The notes under the pieces were generated by a model. That model ran no database searches. It was not told where the DNA came from and was given only the letters and a program-made list of their open reading frames with translations. A stretch of DNA of 64,000 bases from an uncultured Paracoccaceae bacterium (GTDB lineage Bacteria > Pseudomonadota > Alphaproteobacteria > Rhodobacterales > Rhodobacteraceae), in assembly GCA_938092015.1 (NCBI GenBank), contig CALKOT010000004.1:29556-93555 (forward strand). Direction: 5' to 3'. The translations under genes were made by a program, and so were the position numbers. Shown here piece after piece: positions 51,184 through 60,461 of the stretch. How positions within the stretch are numbered: the first letter of the stretch is position 1; every line of letters begins with the position of its first letter.

Positions 51184-52026
51184 CTAAGCCGTCGCTGTAA
51201 TCAGCCAACAGGCGCCGTTCACCCGAACGGCGCCTTCGCTCAGGTGCTCTTTCAGGGCGAGACGAACAGCGTCGTGAATTTTCGTCTTCTGTGCGGCGGG
51301 CAGTTTTTCCATCCGCGATGAAAGCGGGCCAATTTTCATCGCGAAGTGTAGCGCTGCTTCCACTGGATCGCCTTCAATGCCGGCGCCCATGACAATCTCA
51401 TGATCAATCGGGCGGGTGCGGATGTTCTTCCAGCCTGATTTCGTAAGGTAGGGAATGGCAGATTCGTCGGGTTTGGCCCAGGCGAACGGTCCGGGCGCGC
51501 CGGGCTGCGATGGCGCGACCTCCGGCAATAATTTTGCGGCGGCGATGAACGGCGCGAACGCCCACGGATTTTCCTTGAAACCACGCCAGCAGATGATTGA
51601 AGCTTTCCCACCGGGTTTCACCTGGCTGCGGATGCGGGCGAAGGCGTCGATGGGCTTATCAAAGAACATCGCGCCGAACCGGGAATAAAGGGCATCGACG
51701 GGTTCACCCAAGGCCAGCTCAGACGCATCAGCACACATCAGCGCCATGTTGGCCGCGCCTGCCGCCTTACGTTGCTGGTTGGCGAGGAAAATAAGATCGG
51801 CTGAGACATCGACGCCAATCACAACGCCTTTGTCGCCAACCGCCTTGGCCAGTTTCACCGTGCTCTCACCGCCGCCGCAGCCAAGGTCCAAAACGCCTTT
51901 GCCGCAAAGATCGCCCAGTTGTTCCTGTGCTGCATCGCCAAACGGGCTGAGCATACGGTCCATGATCTCTGTATAGTCGCCCCAGGTGCGGCCCAGATCG
52001 CCTTTCCAGTCATCCATGCTCGCCAT
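51184..52026 (-). CDS. Class I SAM-dependent methyltransferase
   Basis: A 280-residue methyltransferase with the SAM-binding motif VLDLGCGGGESTVKLAKAVG followed by VIGVDVSADLIFLANQQ, and a later PGGKASIICWRGF (post-motif III). The overall shape is of the UbiE/ArsM-like Rossmann type with an extended C-terminal domain. The substrate is unknown. The start is one of two close ATG codons (52026 or 52017). It is divergent from the pyrimidine nucleotidase gene. Confidence 0.85.
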   Translation of the reverse strand: MASMDDWKGDLGRTWGDYTEIMDRMLSPFGDAAQEQLGDLCGKGVLDLGCGGGESTVKLAKAVGDKGVVIGVDVSADLIFLANQQRKAAGAANMALMCADASELALGEPVDALYSRFGAMFFDKPIDAFARIRSQVKPGGKASIICWRGFKENPWAFAPFIAAAKLLPEVAPSQPGAPGPFAWAKPDESAIPYLTKSGWKNIRTRPIDHEIVMGAGIEGDPVEAALHFAMKIGPLSSRMEKLPAAQKTKIHDAVRLALKEHLSEGAVRVNGACWLITATA

Positions 52027-52082
52027 CGTCCGTCTCCCATGATTTAACTGGGCGACCATTACAGGAATAGCCTTGCTTCGCC

Positions 52083-52727
52083 ATGCCCCATGACCAATTT
52101 CGCAACGTCCATACATGGGTGTTTGATCTGGACAATACGCTTTACCCGGCCTCTGCCCGCCTGTTCGATCAGATAGAGGTGAAGATGACGTCCTATGTGA
52201 TGTCCGAACTAGGCGTTGAACAGGATGAGGCCGATACCCTCAGATCGCAGTACTGGCGGGACTATGGCACGACGCTGAATGGGTTGATGCAGGTGCATAA
52301 CATCGATCCTGCGCCCTATCTTGACGCCGTGCATGACATCGACCTTAGTGGCTTGGCTTTGGCGCATGATCTGGCCGATGCGATCACGGCCCTACCGGGG
52401 CGCAAGATCGTCTACACAAACGGATCGCGCGGCCATGCTGATAATGTGATGGCGGCGCGTGGTCTGACTGATGTGTTTGACGCGCGTTACGGGATTGAGG
52501 ATGCGCAGTATCAGCCCAAACCCAATCAGGCGGCGTTCGAAGCCATTTTCGCGCAAGACGGTCTGACTGCGACGGGGGCTGCGATGGTTGAGGATGATCT
52601 GCGCAACCTTGCAGCGCCACGGGCGATGGGAATGCGGACTTTATGGGTGACCGATGCCGCGCATGACCCAGCTGCAGATGCAACAACCGACGATCTGACG
52701 GAATTTCTAAGAATGGTGAAGATGTGA
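52083..52727 (+). CDS. HAD-family pyrimidine 5'-nucleotidase
   Basis: A 214-residue haloacid dehalogenase-type phosphatase of the group that dephosphorylates pyrimidine mononucleotides (SDT1/PNS1 type). Motif I is VFDLDNTLYPASARLF with the nucleophile Asp, motif II is IVYTNGSRGHADNVM, and motifs III and IV are QPKPNQAAFEAIF and GAAMVEDDLRNLAAPR. Its TGA overlaps the ATG of the ArsC-like gene. A role in nucleotide salvage or housecleaning is expected. Confidence 0.88.
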   Translation: MPHDQFRNVHTWVFDLDNTLYPASARLFDQIEVKMTSYVMSELGVEQDEADTLRSQYWRDYGTTLNGLMQVHNIDPAPYLDAVHDIDLSGLALAHDLADAITALPGRKIVYTNGSRGHADNVMAARGLTDVFDARYGIEDAQYQPKPNQAAFEAIFAQDGLTATGAAMVEDDLRNLAAPRAMGMRTLWVTDAAHDPAADATTDDLTEFLRMVKM

Positions 52728-53065
52728 TGCAGGTTTATGCCCTGAAGAATTGTGACACGTGCAAGAAGGCGATCAAGGCGCTGACTGATGCGGGTAAGGA
52801 CTTTTCGGTCACTGATGTGCGCGCAGATGGCGTGCCGCCCAACCTTTTGGCCGATTGGGTAAGCGCGCTGGGCGCGGATGCGTTGGTCAACCGTCGCTCC
52901 ACCACCTGGCGAGGCCTTAGCGAGGCTGATAAGGCAGGCGCGGAAGGCGATGGTGCGGTCGCCCTGATGGTGCAGCATCCAACGCTGATGAAGCGGCCGG
53001 TGATCGTAGATGACGGCGCCATACATGTCGGCTGGACCAAAGATGTGCAGGCCGCGCTGCTATAG
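52727..53065 (+). CDS. ArsC/Spx-family thioredoxin-fold protein
   Basis: A 112-residue protein of the ArsC/YffB/Spx family. The CxxC motif is NCDTCKKAIKAL (Cys9 and Cys12), followed by FSVTDVRADGVPP and KRPVIVDDGAIHVG with the usual RP(V/I) signature. Bacterial YffB-like members look like arsenate reductase but lack part of its catalytic apparatus, so arsenate reduction is not assured. It is translationally coupled to the nucleotidase gene (TGATG). Confidence 0.85.
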   Translation: MQVYALKNCDTCKKAIKALTDAGKDFSVTDVRADGVPPNLLADWVSALGADALVNRRSTTWRGLSEADKAGAEGDGAVALMVQHPTLMKRPVIVDDGAIHVGWTKDVQAALL

Positions 53066-53114
53066 GTCGCCGCACCGCATGGACTGTACGCATGTCGGGG
53101 CCTAAGTCTGACTT

Positions 53115-54293
53115 ATGGATGAAGTTGATATTCTTGTCGTTGGCGGCGGTGTCGCCGGCCTGACAGCCGCCGCAGTTCTGGCTTCGGCAGGTCATCAGAC
53201 CCTTTGTATCGACGCGGCCCCGGCTGAGGCGGGCGCACGCGATAGCAGGACAACGGCATTCCTGCGGCCCGCAGTTGAGTTGCTGACCGATGCGGGCGTG
53301 TGGGACCGTCTAAGCGGTGCGACAGCCCCCCTCGACACCATGCGCCTGATCGATGCGGGCGGCGAAAAAAATGAGGCGCGTGAAATCGCCGACTTCCACG
53401 CCGCTGAGATTTCCGAGCCGCCCTTTGGTTGGAACGTCGCCAACCGCGACATGCGTCAGGCCCTGATTGCACAGTGTGAGGCGTTGCCTGCCGCGACGCT
53501 TGCTTTTGGCGTTTCACTTGAAAGCCTCACGCCGCGCCGCGCCTGCCAGATCGCGCGCCTGTCGGATGGGCGGGCCATCCGCGCGCGCCTGATTGTCGGC
53601 GCTGATGGCCGGAACAGCGCCGTTCGCGATATCGCCGGGATTGGCGCCAAACGCACGAGCTATGGCCAGAAGGCGCTGGTCTTTACCGTTGCGCATGACG
53701 AACCCCACCAAGGCGTTTCAACTGAAATCCACCGCACAGGCGGGCCTTTCACACTGGTTCCGTTACCAGACGCGGATGGGCCGCGTTCATCCATCGTTTG
53801 GATGGAAACTGCGGGTGAAGCGATGCGCCTTGCAGCGCTGTCGGATGCAGAATTTGAGCAGGCGCTGAATGAACGCAGTCTTGATGTCCTCGGCCCGCTG
53901 CGCGCGATCAGTCCAAGGGCGGCATGGCCGATCATTTCGTTGATCGCGCACCGGCTGACCGCGCCGCGCATCGCGCTAGTCGCAGAAGCAGCACATGTTG
54001 TGCCGCCGATCGGGGCGCAGGGGTTGAACATGTCGCTCGCGGATATCGCCGCGCTACGCGACGGTATAGGCGATGACCCCGGGGCCGCGGACAGCCTGGC
54101 GGCTTATCAGCGTCGCTGGCCCGAACTGGCGGCGCGTGTCGCCGGCATTGATACGCTGAACCGGGCGGCGATGGCGGGGGCCCAACCGATCCGCGACCTC
54201 AGACGAGCTGGACTGGGCCTGATCGCGCGAGCGCGGCCCGTTCGCCAGACGGCGATGCGTATGGGGTTGGGCGTTCGGGATACACGGCCTTAG
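53115..54293 (+). CDS. UbiH/UbiF-family FAD hydroxylase
   Basis: A 392-residue flavoprotein monooxygenase of the ubiquinone-biosynthesis hydroxylase family. Motifs: the FAD-binding VDILVVGGGVAGLTAAAVLA, RDSRTTAFLRPAVELL, ARLIVGADGRNSAVRDIAG (DG motif) and the second FAD segment IALVAEAAHVVPPIGAQGLN (GD replaced in part by EAAH). It would hydroxylate a ring carbon of polyprenyl-phenol precursors. Which position it modifies cannot be told from the sequence. The next gene, puuD, is convergent. Confidence 0.9.
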   Translation: MDEVDILVVGGGVAGLTAAAVLASAGHQTLCIDAAPAEAGARDSRTTAFLRPAVELLTDAGVWDRLSGATAPLDTMRLIDAGGEKNEAREIADFHAAEISEPPFGWNVANRDMRQALIAQCEALPAATLAFGVSLESLTPRRACQIARLSDGRAIRARLIVGADGRNSAVRDIAGIGAKRTSYGQKALVFTVAHDEPHQGVSTEIHRTGGPFTLVPLPDADGPRSSIVWMETAGEAMRLAALSDAEFEQALNERSLDVLGPLRAISPRAAWPIISLIAHRLTAPRIALVAEAAHVVPPIGAQGLNMSLADIAALRDGIGDDPGAADSLAAYQRRWPELAARVAGIDTLNRAAMAGAQPIRDLRRAGLGLIARARPVRQTAMRMGLGVRDTRP

Positions 54294-54323
54294 CACTTCG
54301 GTCACTGTAGGTCGGTGAAAAGC

Positions 54324-55559
54324 TTAATCAGCCCTGACATTCCTGACCCAGGCGATGATCGTATTCCGGTTCTCAGCTGTCATCGTCGTGATCGCATTCG
54401 GCGGCGGCATGGCATTACTGATCCCGGCATGCAGATAAATCTGGTCGACATTTCGCGCGACATCGCCCCGGGTCTCTAGCAGTACGCCTTTGGGCGCCCA
54501 ACGGATACCATCCCAGAACGGCTCTCGCGCGTGGCACATCGAGCAGTTACCAAGAACGACATCGAAAGCGTCGTCAAACCCTTCGGTTGAGGCGATTTTC
54601 TGCTCATGGGCCGTAAGAGCGCGCGCTTCCGCTTCTTCAAGCGTGTCCGTTGGCCTGACTGAGGATAGCCAGGCGATAACAACCATCAACAGGATCGTAA
54701 CAGCCCAGGTCCAGTGGGGGCCTGCGCCGGTTTTGTGGAGGGTGTTGAAATAGTGCCGGATGGTGACGCCAGTCAGGAAGATCAGGCTGGCGATGATCCA
54801 GGCATACTCCGTCGCAAACGATAGCGGATAATGATTGGACAGCATCAGGAATACGACGGGCAGGGTCAGGTAGTTGTTGTGCGTCGATCGCACTTTGGCG
54901 ATCTTGCCATACTTTGCGTCCGGGGTGCGGCCCGCTTTCAGGTCTTCGACGACAATCCGCTGATTGGGCATGATCTGGCAGAACACGTTCGCTGTCATGA
55001 TCGTAGCGGTGAAGGCGCCAAGGTGCAGCAAGGCGGCGCGGCCTGTGAAAATCTGATTATAGCCCCATGACATCGCCACAAGGATGACGAACAACAGAAG
55101 CATCAGGATTGTTGGTTGATCGCTCAGCCGGGATTTGCACATGAAGTCGTAGGCGATCCAGCCGATGGTCAGTGATCCGGCTGAAATCAGAATGCCCTGC
55201 CACAACGAAAGGTCAGCCCTGCTGGGGTCCAGAAGATACAATTCACCGCTGACCCAGTAGACGATCATCAAAAGCGCTGCGCCGGAAAGCCATGTCGAAT
55301 AGCTCTGCCATTTGTGCCAGGTCAGATGTTCCGGCATCCGTGCGGGCGCTACGAGGTATTTGGTGGTGTGATAAAACCCGCCTCCGTGGACTTCCCACTC
55401 TTCGCCGGATGCTCCTTCTGGAAGGTGATCGCCTGGTTTCAGGATAAGATCGAGGGCGATGAAGTAGAAGGACGCACCGATCCACGCCATTGCGGTGATG
55501 ACGTGCAGCCATCGGACCGAAAAGGCGATCCAGTCCCATGCAATTGCCAAGTCGTACAT
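54324..55559 (-). CDS. puuD: Urate hydroxylase PuuD (membrane urate oxidase with cytochrome c domain)
   Basis: Oxidises urate to 5-hydroxyisourate in the inner membrane, passing electrons to the respiratory chain instead of making peroxide. The 411-residue protein has eight or so membrane helices with the family start WIAFSVRWLHVITAMAWIGA, conserved LSNHYPLSFATEYAWIIASL, and a C-terminal cytochrome c domain with CxxCH (GNCSMCHAREPFWDG, about residues 339-343). It is divergent from a LysR-type regulator and close to uraH, puuE-uraD and allA, which forms a coherent urate-degradation locus. Confidence 0.92.
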   Translation of the reverse strand: MYDLAIAWDWIAFSVRWLHVITAMAWIGASFYFIALDLILKPGDHLPEGASGEEWEVHGGGFYHTTKYLVAPARMPEHLTWHKWQSYSTWLSGAALLMIVYWVSGELYLLDPSRADLSLWQGILISAGSLTIGWIAYDFMCKSRLSDQPTILMLLLFVILVAMSWGYNQIFTGRAALLHLGAFTATIMTANVFCQIMPNQRIVVEDLKAGRTPDAKYGKIAKVRSTHNNYLTLPVVFLMLSNHYPLSFATEYAWIIASLIFLTGVTIRHYFNTLHKTGAGPHWTWAVTILLMVVIAWLSSVRPTDTLEEAEARALTAHEQKIASTEGFDDAFDVVLGNCSMCHAREPFWDGIRWAPKGVLLETRGDVARNVDQIYLHAGISNAMPPPNAITTMTAENRNTIIAWVRNVRAD

Positions 55560-55659
55560 ACGGGGCCTCCCTCAATTCGAACGTGCGCCTATACTAGGCG
55601 AGGCGTAATTGTTCTGGTATCTCTGGGAATTGCCAAGCTGTATCAAAAAAAGCCGAACA

Positions 55660-56580
55660 ATGTCGTATTTTGAGAACATTCGCACCTTCGTCCGCGTCTA
55701 CGAACTGGGAAGTATGTCGGCAGCGGGCCGTGATCTTCGTATTTCCCCCGCCGTGACATCGTCGCGAATTTCCCAGCTTGAAGATCATCTTGGCGTTCGC
55801 CTGTTTCAGCGAACCACCCGCAGCCTTAGCGCGACAGAGCAGGGCAAGGCATTCTATCGCGGCGCCTGCGAGGTGTTGGAATCAGTGGAATCCGCCGAAG
55901 CACAGGTCACTGAAATTACCGACAGCCCGCGCGGATCGCTTTATGTCGCTGCGCCTCTCGGGGTCGGCCGGCGGCTGATTGCGCCTCAGGTGCCTGCTTT
56001 TCTTGCTGAATACCCGGATGTCAGCGTCAGGCTGAGGCTGACTGATCGAAAAGTTGACCTGACGACGGAAGGATTGGATCTGGCCTATTTTCTGGGCCAG
56101 CCCGAAGACAGCAATCTGCGGATCAAGAAGATTGCAGATGTGCAGCGGGTGATCTGCGCGGCGCCAGACTACATCGAATCACGCGGCCATCCCCGATCCG
56201 GGGAAGAGATCGTCAGGGACGGGCATGAATGCCTGAACCTTCGCTTTCCCGGCGCAACAGAATTCCAGTGGCCCTTAATGACCAAGTCTGGCGTCAAACG
56301 GTTCCGGGCCACAGGGCGATATGAATGTGATGACGGGGACATTCTGGTTGACTGGGCGCTCGGCGGGCACGGAATTGCGCTTAAGCCCGTCTTTGAGGTC
56401 GCCCACCATTTGAAATCAGGGGCCTTGGTCATGGTGGCCGAAGATACACCGCCAGAACCGATCCAGATGGCATGCCTGTTCGCCCACCGACGACTTCAGG
56501 ATCCCAAGGCCCGCCTGTTCATGGATTTCGTCTCTGACCGCATTACGGATGAGATTAAGTCCAGCGGTTTTCCTGATTAG
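55660..56580 (+). CDS. LysR-type transcriptional regulator
   Basis: A 306-residue LysR-family regulator. The N-terminal winged helix-turn-helix reads [20 protein letters not shown], then [20 protein letters not shown]; the C-terminal part is a periplasmic-binding-like effector domain ([19 protein letters not shown]). The ATG at 55660 was chosen; an in-frame upstream codon adds residues unlike the family. It is divergent from puuD (100 bp) and ends four bases inside the convergent uraH gene. By position it is the likely regulator of the urate genes, with a purine pathway intermediate as probable effector; this is inference. Confidence 0.9.
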   Translation: MSYFENIRTFVRVYELGSMSAAGRDLRISPAVTSSRISQLEDHLGVRLFQRTTRSLSATEQGKAFYRGACEVLESVESAEAQVTEITDSPRGSLYVAAPLGVGRRLIAPQVPAFLAEYPDVSVRLRLTDRKVDLTTEGLDLAYFLGQPEDSNLRIKKIADVQRVICAAPDYIESRGHPRSGEEIVRDGHECLNLRFPGATEFQWPLMTKSGVKRFRATGRYECDDGDILVDWALGGHGIALKPVFEVAHHLKSGALVMVAEDTPPEPIQMACLFAHRRLQDPKARLFMDFVSDRITDEIKSSGFPD

Positions 56581-56930
56581 CTGCCTCGATAGGTCGAATA
56601 GCCGAACGGGGAAAGTAGCAGCGGCACGTGATAGTGTTGTGCTTCCGACATGCCGAACCGCAGGGGAATGACGTCGAGAAAACGGGGCGTTTCTGGTGGC
56701 GTACCGGTGCGGTCGAGATATTCGCCAGCGTGGAACGTCAATTCATAGACGCCGATTTCGAATTCCTCAGCTGGCAGGATCTGGGCGTTGGTGCGACCAT
56801 CGTCATTGGTGACGACCGATTTCAGCAACGTGCGTTTGGCGCCGGAAATTCGATGCAGGTCGATTTTCATCCCCTCCGCCGGACGCCCACGACCAGTGTC
56901 AAGAACGTGTGTCGTCAGATAGCCGGACAT
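56577..56930 (-). CDS. uraH: 5-hydroxyisourate hydrolase
   Basis: Hydrolyses 5-hydroxyisourate to OHCU, the second step after PuuD. The 117-residue transthyretin-like protein shows [20 protein letters not shown] (active-site His), [47 protein letters not shown], including the diagnostic C-terminal YRGS tetrapeptide. It is cytoplasmic (no signal peptide). It shares 4 bp with the 3' end of the LysR gene and is divergent from the puuE-uraD gene across 143 bp. Confidence 0.95.
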   Translation of the reverse strand: MSGYLTTHVLDTGRGRPAEGMKIDLHRISGAKRTLLKSVVTNDDGRTNAQILPAEEFEIGVYELTFHAGEYLDRTGTPPETPRFLDVIPLRFGMSEAQHYHVPLLLSPFGYSTYRGS

Positions 56931-57010
56931 GTCATGCTCCCCTAGATTTTCATTATTCTGTCCTTAGCAGCGGGTTTTCACAAACCCTTTGCGTCCAAAG
57001 GCTCCTTCGT

Positions 57011-57047
57011 GAATTTTTTGAAAAACAAATCGATTGTTTTGAAATAC
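57011..57047. promoter_or_regulatory. Direct-repeat operator candidate in the uraH/puuE gap
   Basis: Two 16-bp direct repeats start 21 bp apart (57011-57026 and 57032-57047), identical in 13 of 16 positions and sharing TTTTGAAA. A 21-bp period is two helical turns. The stretch also contains ATCGAT in a weak palindrome. It lies between divergent uraH and puuE-uraD and could bind the LysR or another regulator. Confidence 0.4.
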
Positions 57048-57060
57048 AAGGGCGTAGATC

Positions 57061-57066
57061 AGGAGG
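57061..57066 (+). promoter_or_regulatory. Strong ribosome binding site deciding a TTG start
   Basis: AGGAGG at 57061-57066 is a perfect Shine-Dalgarno sequence seven bases before TTG at 57074, where the PuuE protein's conserved N-terminus begins (MNRYPRDMTGYG). This supports TTG as the start of the puuE-uraD gene. Confidence 0.75.
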
Positions 57067-57073
57067 GACGACT

Positions 57074-58486
57074 TTGAACCGATACCCACGCGACATGACG
57101 GGTTATGGCGAAACGCCGCCCGCTGCGAACTGGCTCGGTAACGCCAAAATCGCTGTGCAGATTGTTCTTAATTATGAAGAGGGTGGCGAGAACAACATCC
57201 TTCATGGCGACCCTGCGTCCGAAGCGTTTCTTTCAGAAATTACGGGCGCCCAGCCCTGGCCCGATCAGCGTCACTGGAACATGGAATCGATCTACGAATA
57301 TGGCGCACGCGCCGGATTCTGGCGTGTTCATCGGCTGCTAGGGGATTTGCCAATAACAGTCTATGGCGTTGCAACCGCGCTGGCACGCGCGCCAGAGCAA
57401 GTCGCAGCGATGAAACGATCGGAGTGGGAGATCGCGAGCCACGGGCTTAAGTGGATCGAACACAAGGACATGCCCGAGGACGAAGAACGTGCGCAGATCG
57501 CAGAAGCGATCCGTCTGCACACTGAGGTCGTCGGCGAAGCCCCGCGTGGCTGGTACACAGGCAGGTGCTCAAACAACACGGTTCGTCTGGCGGCGGAAAC
57601 CGGACAGTTTGCGTATGTCGCTGACAGCTACGCGGATGATCTGCCGTACTGGATGGAATTTGACGGGAAAGATCAGTTGATCACGCCTTATACGATGGAT
57701 TGCAACGATATGCGGTTCGCCATTCAGGCAGGTTTCACCAACGGCGATCAGTTTGAGACGTATTTGAAAGACAGTTTCGACGTTCTCTATGAAGAGGGCG
57801 TGGCTGGTGCGCCCAAGATGCTGTCCATCGGTCTGCATTGCCGCCTGATTGGCAGGCCCGGCCGCGCCGCAGCACTGCGGCGCGTTATCGAACATTTCAA
57901 ATCACATGAGGGCGTCTGGTTCGCAACGCGTCTGCAGATCGCTGAACACTGGGCGGCTGAACACCCACCTGCTTCAAAAACTCGCCCGTCCGAAATGGAT
58001 CGCGACGCGTTTGTCACTGCGTTTGGCGGCATTTTTGAGCATAGCCCCTGGATTGCCGAAGGCGCCTACGACAATGAATTGGGGCCTACGCATGATACCG
58101 CCAAAGGCGTGCATCAGGCCTTATCAAGGGTGTTCCGCACCGCGGGCGAAGCGCGGCGTCTTGGCGTTTTGAACGCGCACCCCGATCTTGCGGGCAAGCT
58201 TGCCGCCGCCGGGCGGTTGACCGCTGAAAGCACCGCCGAACAGGCTGGCGCTGGGCTTGATATGTTGACCGATGAGGAACGCGATACCTTCACTGCGCTG
58301 AATGAAGCCTACACGAGCAGGTTTGGCTTTCCGTTCATCATCGCCGTCAAAGACAACACCAAGGCCAGCATCCTCGCAGCGTTTGAACGTCGCCTGTCCA
58401 ATGACCGTGACACCGAATTTGGCGAAGCCTGCCGACAGGTTGAACGCATCGCTGAACTAAGGTTGGTGGAGAAATTCGGATCATGA
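57074..58486 (+). CDS. Bifunctional allantoinase PuuE / OHCU decarboxylase UraD
   Basis: A 470-residue fusion. Residues 1 to about 300 are a PuuE-type allantoinase of the polysaccharide-deacetylase fold (RYPRDMTGYGETPPAANWLG, then QIVLNYEEGGENNILHGDP, and IGLHCRLIGRPGR). Residues about 307 to the end are OHCU decarboxylase: MDRDAFVTAFGGIFEHSPWI, VLNAHPDLAGKLAAAG with the catalytic His, and LNEAYTSRFGFPFIIAVKD. UraD makes (S)-allantoin and PuuE opens it to allantoate, so consecutive steps lie in one chain. Translation starts at TTG 57074 after AGGAGG. The stop overlaps the ATG of allA. Confidence 0.92.
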   Translation: MNRYPRDMTGYGETPPAANWLGNAKIAVQIVLNYEEGGENNILHGDPASEAFLSEITGAQPWPDQRHWNMESIYEYGARAGFWRVHRLLGDLPITVYGVATALARAPEQVAAMKRSEWEIASHGLKWIEHKDMPEDEERAQIAEAIRLHTEVVGEAPRGWYTGRCSNNTVRLAAETGQFAYVADSYADDLPYWMEFDGKDQLITPYTMDCNDMRFAIQAGFTNGDQFETYLKDSFDVLYEEGVAGAPKMLSIGLHCRLIGRPGRAAALRRVIEHFKSHEGVWFATRLQIAEHWAAEHPPASKTRPSEMDRDAFVTAFGGIFEHSPWIAEGAYDNELGPTHDTAKGVHQALSRVFRTAGEARRLGVLNAHPDLAGKLAAAGRLTAESTAEQAGAGLDMLTDEERDTFTALNEAYTSRFGFPFIIAVKDNTKASILAAFERRLSNDRDTEFGEACRQVERIAELRLVEKFGS

Positions 58487-58968
58487 CGTTGCGCATCAAG
58501 GCCGAGAAACTGACCGCCGCCGCGTTTGCGCCTTATGGCGACGTGCTGGACGCCTCTGGCGAGCCGGACAAGCTTATCAATCAAGGCAGATGCGGGCGGT
58601 TCCACGACCGGGCCACACTGGATTTTGCCGACGGTCGTGCAGGCGTCAGCATCTTCAAGGGCGAAATGGAAACGCTGCCACTGTCGCTGGAGATGGTTGA
58701 GCGGCATCCAGAGGGAAGTCAGGCTTTTGTTCCGATGTCCGCAGATCCGTTTCTTGTGGTCGTCGCCCGCGACGAGGCGGGAACACCGGTAGAACCGAAG
58801 GCGTTCCTGACAGAGTCGGGTCAGGCGATCAATTTTCATCGGGGAACCTGGCACGGCGTGCTGACGCCTTTGTCGGAACCCGGCCTTTTCGCAGTTGTGG
58901 ACCGTATCGGCGACGGGGCGAACCTGGAAGAGCATTGGTTCGACCAGAACTACATCATCGAACGATAA
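58483..58968 (+). CDS. allA: Ureidoglycolate lyase
   Basis: Splits ureidoglycolate into glyoxylate and urea. The 161-residue cupin-fold enzyme shows LTAAAFAPYGDVLDASGEPD, RFHDRATLDF, PLSLEMVERHPEGSQAFVPM, VVVARDEAGTPVEPKAFLTE and FHRGTWHGVLTPL. Its ATG overlaps the puuE-uraD stop, so it is translated with it. The glyoxylate it yields is the substrate of the beta-hydroxyaspartate cycle encoded on the opposite strand a little further along. Confidence 0.95.
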   Translation: MTLRIKAEKLTAAAFAPYGDVLDASGEPDKLINQGRCGRFHDRATLDFADGRAGVSIFKGEMETLPLSLEMVERHPEGSQAFVPMSADPFLVVVARDEAGTPVEPKAFLTESGQAINFHRGTWHGVLTPLSEPGLFAVVDRIGDGANLEEHWFDQNYIIER

Positions 58969-59025
58969 TTAGAAAAAGCTGGCGAAAAGCTGGCCAAAAG
59001 CATCATCCTGGGAGGGACACTAAAC

Positions 59026-60459
59026 ATGTCAGATGCATCAATCGGAACACCGGAGCAGCTCCGCGATCCGAACTACACACCAGCGCTTCATCGCGCCATT
59101 CCCTTGGGAATTCAGCACGTGTTGGCGATGTTCGTCTCGAACGTCACGCCTGCGATCATCATCGCTGGCGCAGCCGGGTTTGGCTTTGGCTCTGACGCTG
59201 GGGCGCAGGGCTTTCCCGACATGACCTATCTGATCCAGATGTCGATGCTGTTCGCAGGCATTGCGACACTGTTTCAGACGATAGGTTTTGGCCCGGTCGG
59301 TGCGCGTCTGCCCATCGTTCAGGGCACCAGCTTTGCGTTCATTCCCATCATGATCCCGCTTGTCGCAGGTAAAGGTGTTGAGGCGCTTCCGGCCTTGTTC
59401 GGCGGCGTGGTCATCGGCGGCCTGTTCCACACGTTCATCGCAACATTCATCGGCAAGATCCGCTTTGCGCTTCCGCCTCTGGTCACCGGCCTTGTGGTCA
59501 CAATGATCGGTTTGGCGCTTGTGAAAGTCGGAATTCAGTACGCTGCAGGGGGCGTGCCTGCGATTAGCAAGCCTGAATACGGTTCTTTGCTGAACTGGTC
59601 GGCTGCGCTTGTTGTCATCTTCGTAACGCTTGGCTTGAAGTTCTACGCCAAAGGCATGCTGGCTGTGTCAGCTGTCGTGATCGGCATCATCGTCGGCTAC
59701 TTCTACGCGATGATGATGGGCATGGTCACGGTTGATGGCATCGCAACCAGCTGGGGCCGCGCAGCGCCAATCGCCTTCCCAGTGCCATTCAAATACGGCT
59801 TTGAAATCAGCATAGCTGCTGTCGTCGGTTTCTGCCTGATGGCGTTTGTCTCTGCGGTCGAAACCGTTGGCGATGTATCAGGCATCACCAAAGGGGGCGC
59901 TGGCCGTGAAGCGACCGACAAAGAAATTTCCGGCGCCACCTATGCAGACGGCGCCGGGTCGGCAGTCGCGGGTATCTTTGGCGGCTTTCCGAACACATCT
60001 TTCAGTCAAAACGTTGGCCTGATCGCCATGACCGGTGTGATGAGCCGCCATGTCGTCACCATCGGCGCGATCTTCCTGATCATCTGCGGCCTGATCCCCA
60101 AGGTTGGCGCCGTGATCCGCACTATCCCGATTGAGGTTCTGGGTGGCGGCGTCATCGTGATGTTCGGCATGGTCGTGGCTGCAGGCATCTCAATGCTGTC
60201 GGACGTGAACTGGAATCGTCGCAACATGGTGATTTTCGCCATCGCGCTGTCCGTTGGTCTGGGTCTGCAGCTTGATCCGAAGGCCGTTCAGTATCTGCCT
60301 GACACACTGCGCATCCTGATGACGTCAGGCCTGCTGCCCGCAGCCTTGATCGCCATCGTTCTTAATCTGGTGCTGCCAGAGGAACTTTCCGATGAAGCGA
60401 CGGATGAAGTTTCTGGTGGTATGCAGGGCAATGGCGATGGATCGCTGAACCAGAAGTAA
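59026..60459 (+). CDS. NCS2-family xanthine/urate permease
   Basis: A 477-residue purine permease of the nucleobase-cation symporter-2 family with about 14 membrane segments. Family motifs: LGIQHVLAMFVSNVTPAIII, QTIGFGPVGARLPIVQGTSF, and the C-terminal MFGMVVAAGISMLSDVNWNR with a QNVGLIAMTGVMSRHV block (FPNTSFSQNVGLIAMTGV is diagnostic for the purine branch). Context in the urate locus makes urate or xanthine its likely substrate. GGAGG lies upstream of the ATG at 59026. A hairpin follows at 60467-60493. Confidence 0.9.
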   Translation: MSDASIGTPEQLRDPNYTPALHRAIPLGIQHVLAMFVSNVTPAIIIAGAAGFGFGSDAGAQGFPDMTYLIQMSMLFAGIATLFQTIGFGPVGARLPIVQGTSFAFIPIMIPLVAGKGVEALPALFGGVVIGGLFHTFIATFIGKIRFALPPLVTGLVVTMIGLALVKVGIQYAAGGVPAISKPEYGSLLNWSAALVVIFVTLGLKFYAKGMLAVSAVVIGIIVGYFYAMMMGMVTVDGIATSWGRAAPIAFPVPFKYGFEISIAAVVGFCLMAFVSAVETVGDVSGITKGGAGREATDKEISGATYADGAGSAVAGIFGGFPNTSFSQNVGLIAMTGVMSRHVVTIGAIFLIICGLIPKVGAVIRTIPIEVLGGGVIVMFGMVVAAGISMLSDVNWNRRNMVIFAIALSVGLGLQLDPKAVQYLPDTLRILMTSGLLPAALIAIVLNLVLPEELSDEATDEVSGGMQGNGDGSLNQK

Positions 60460-60461
60460 TG

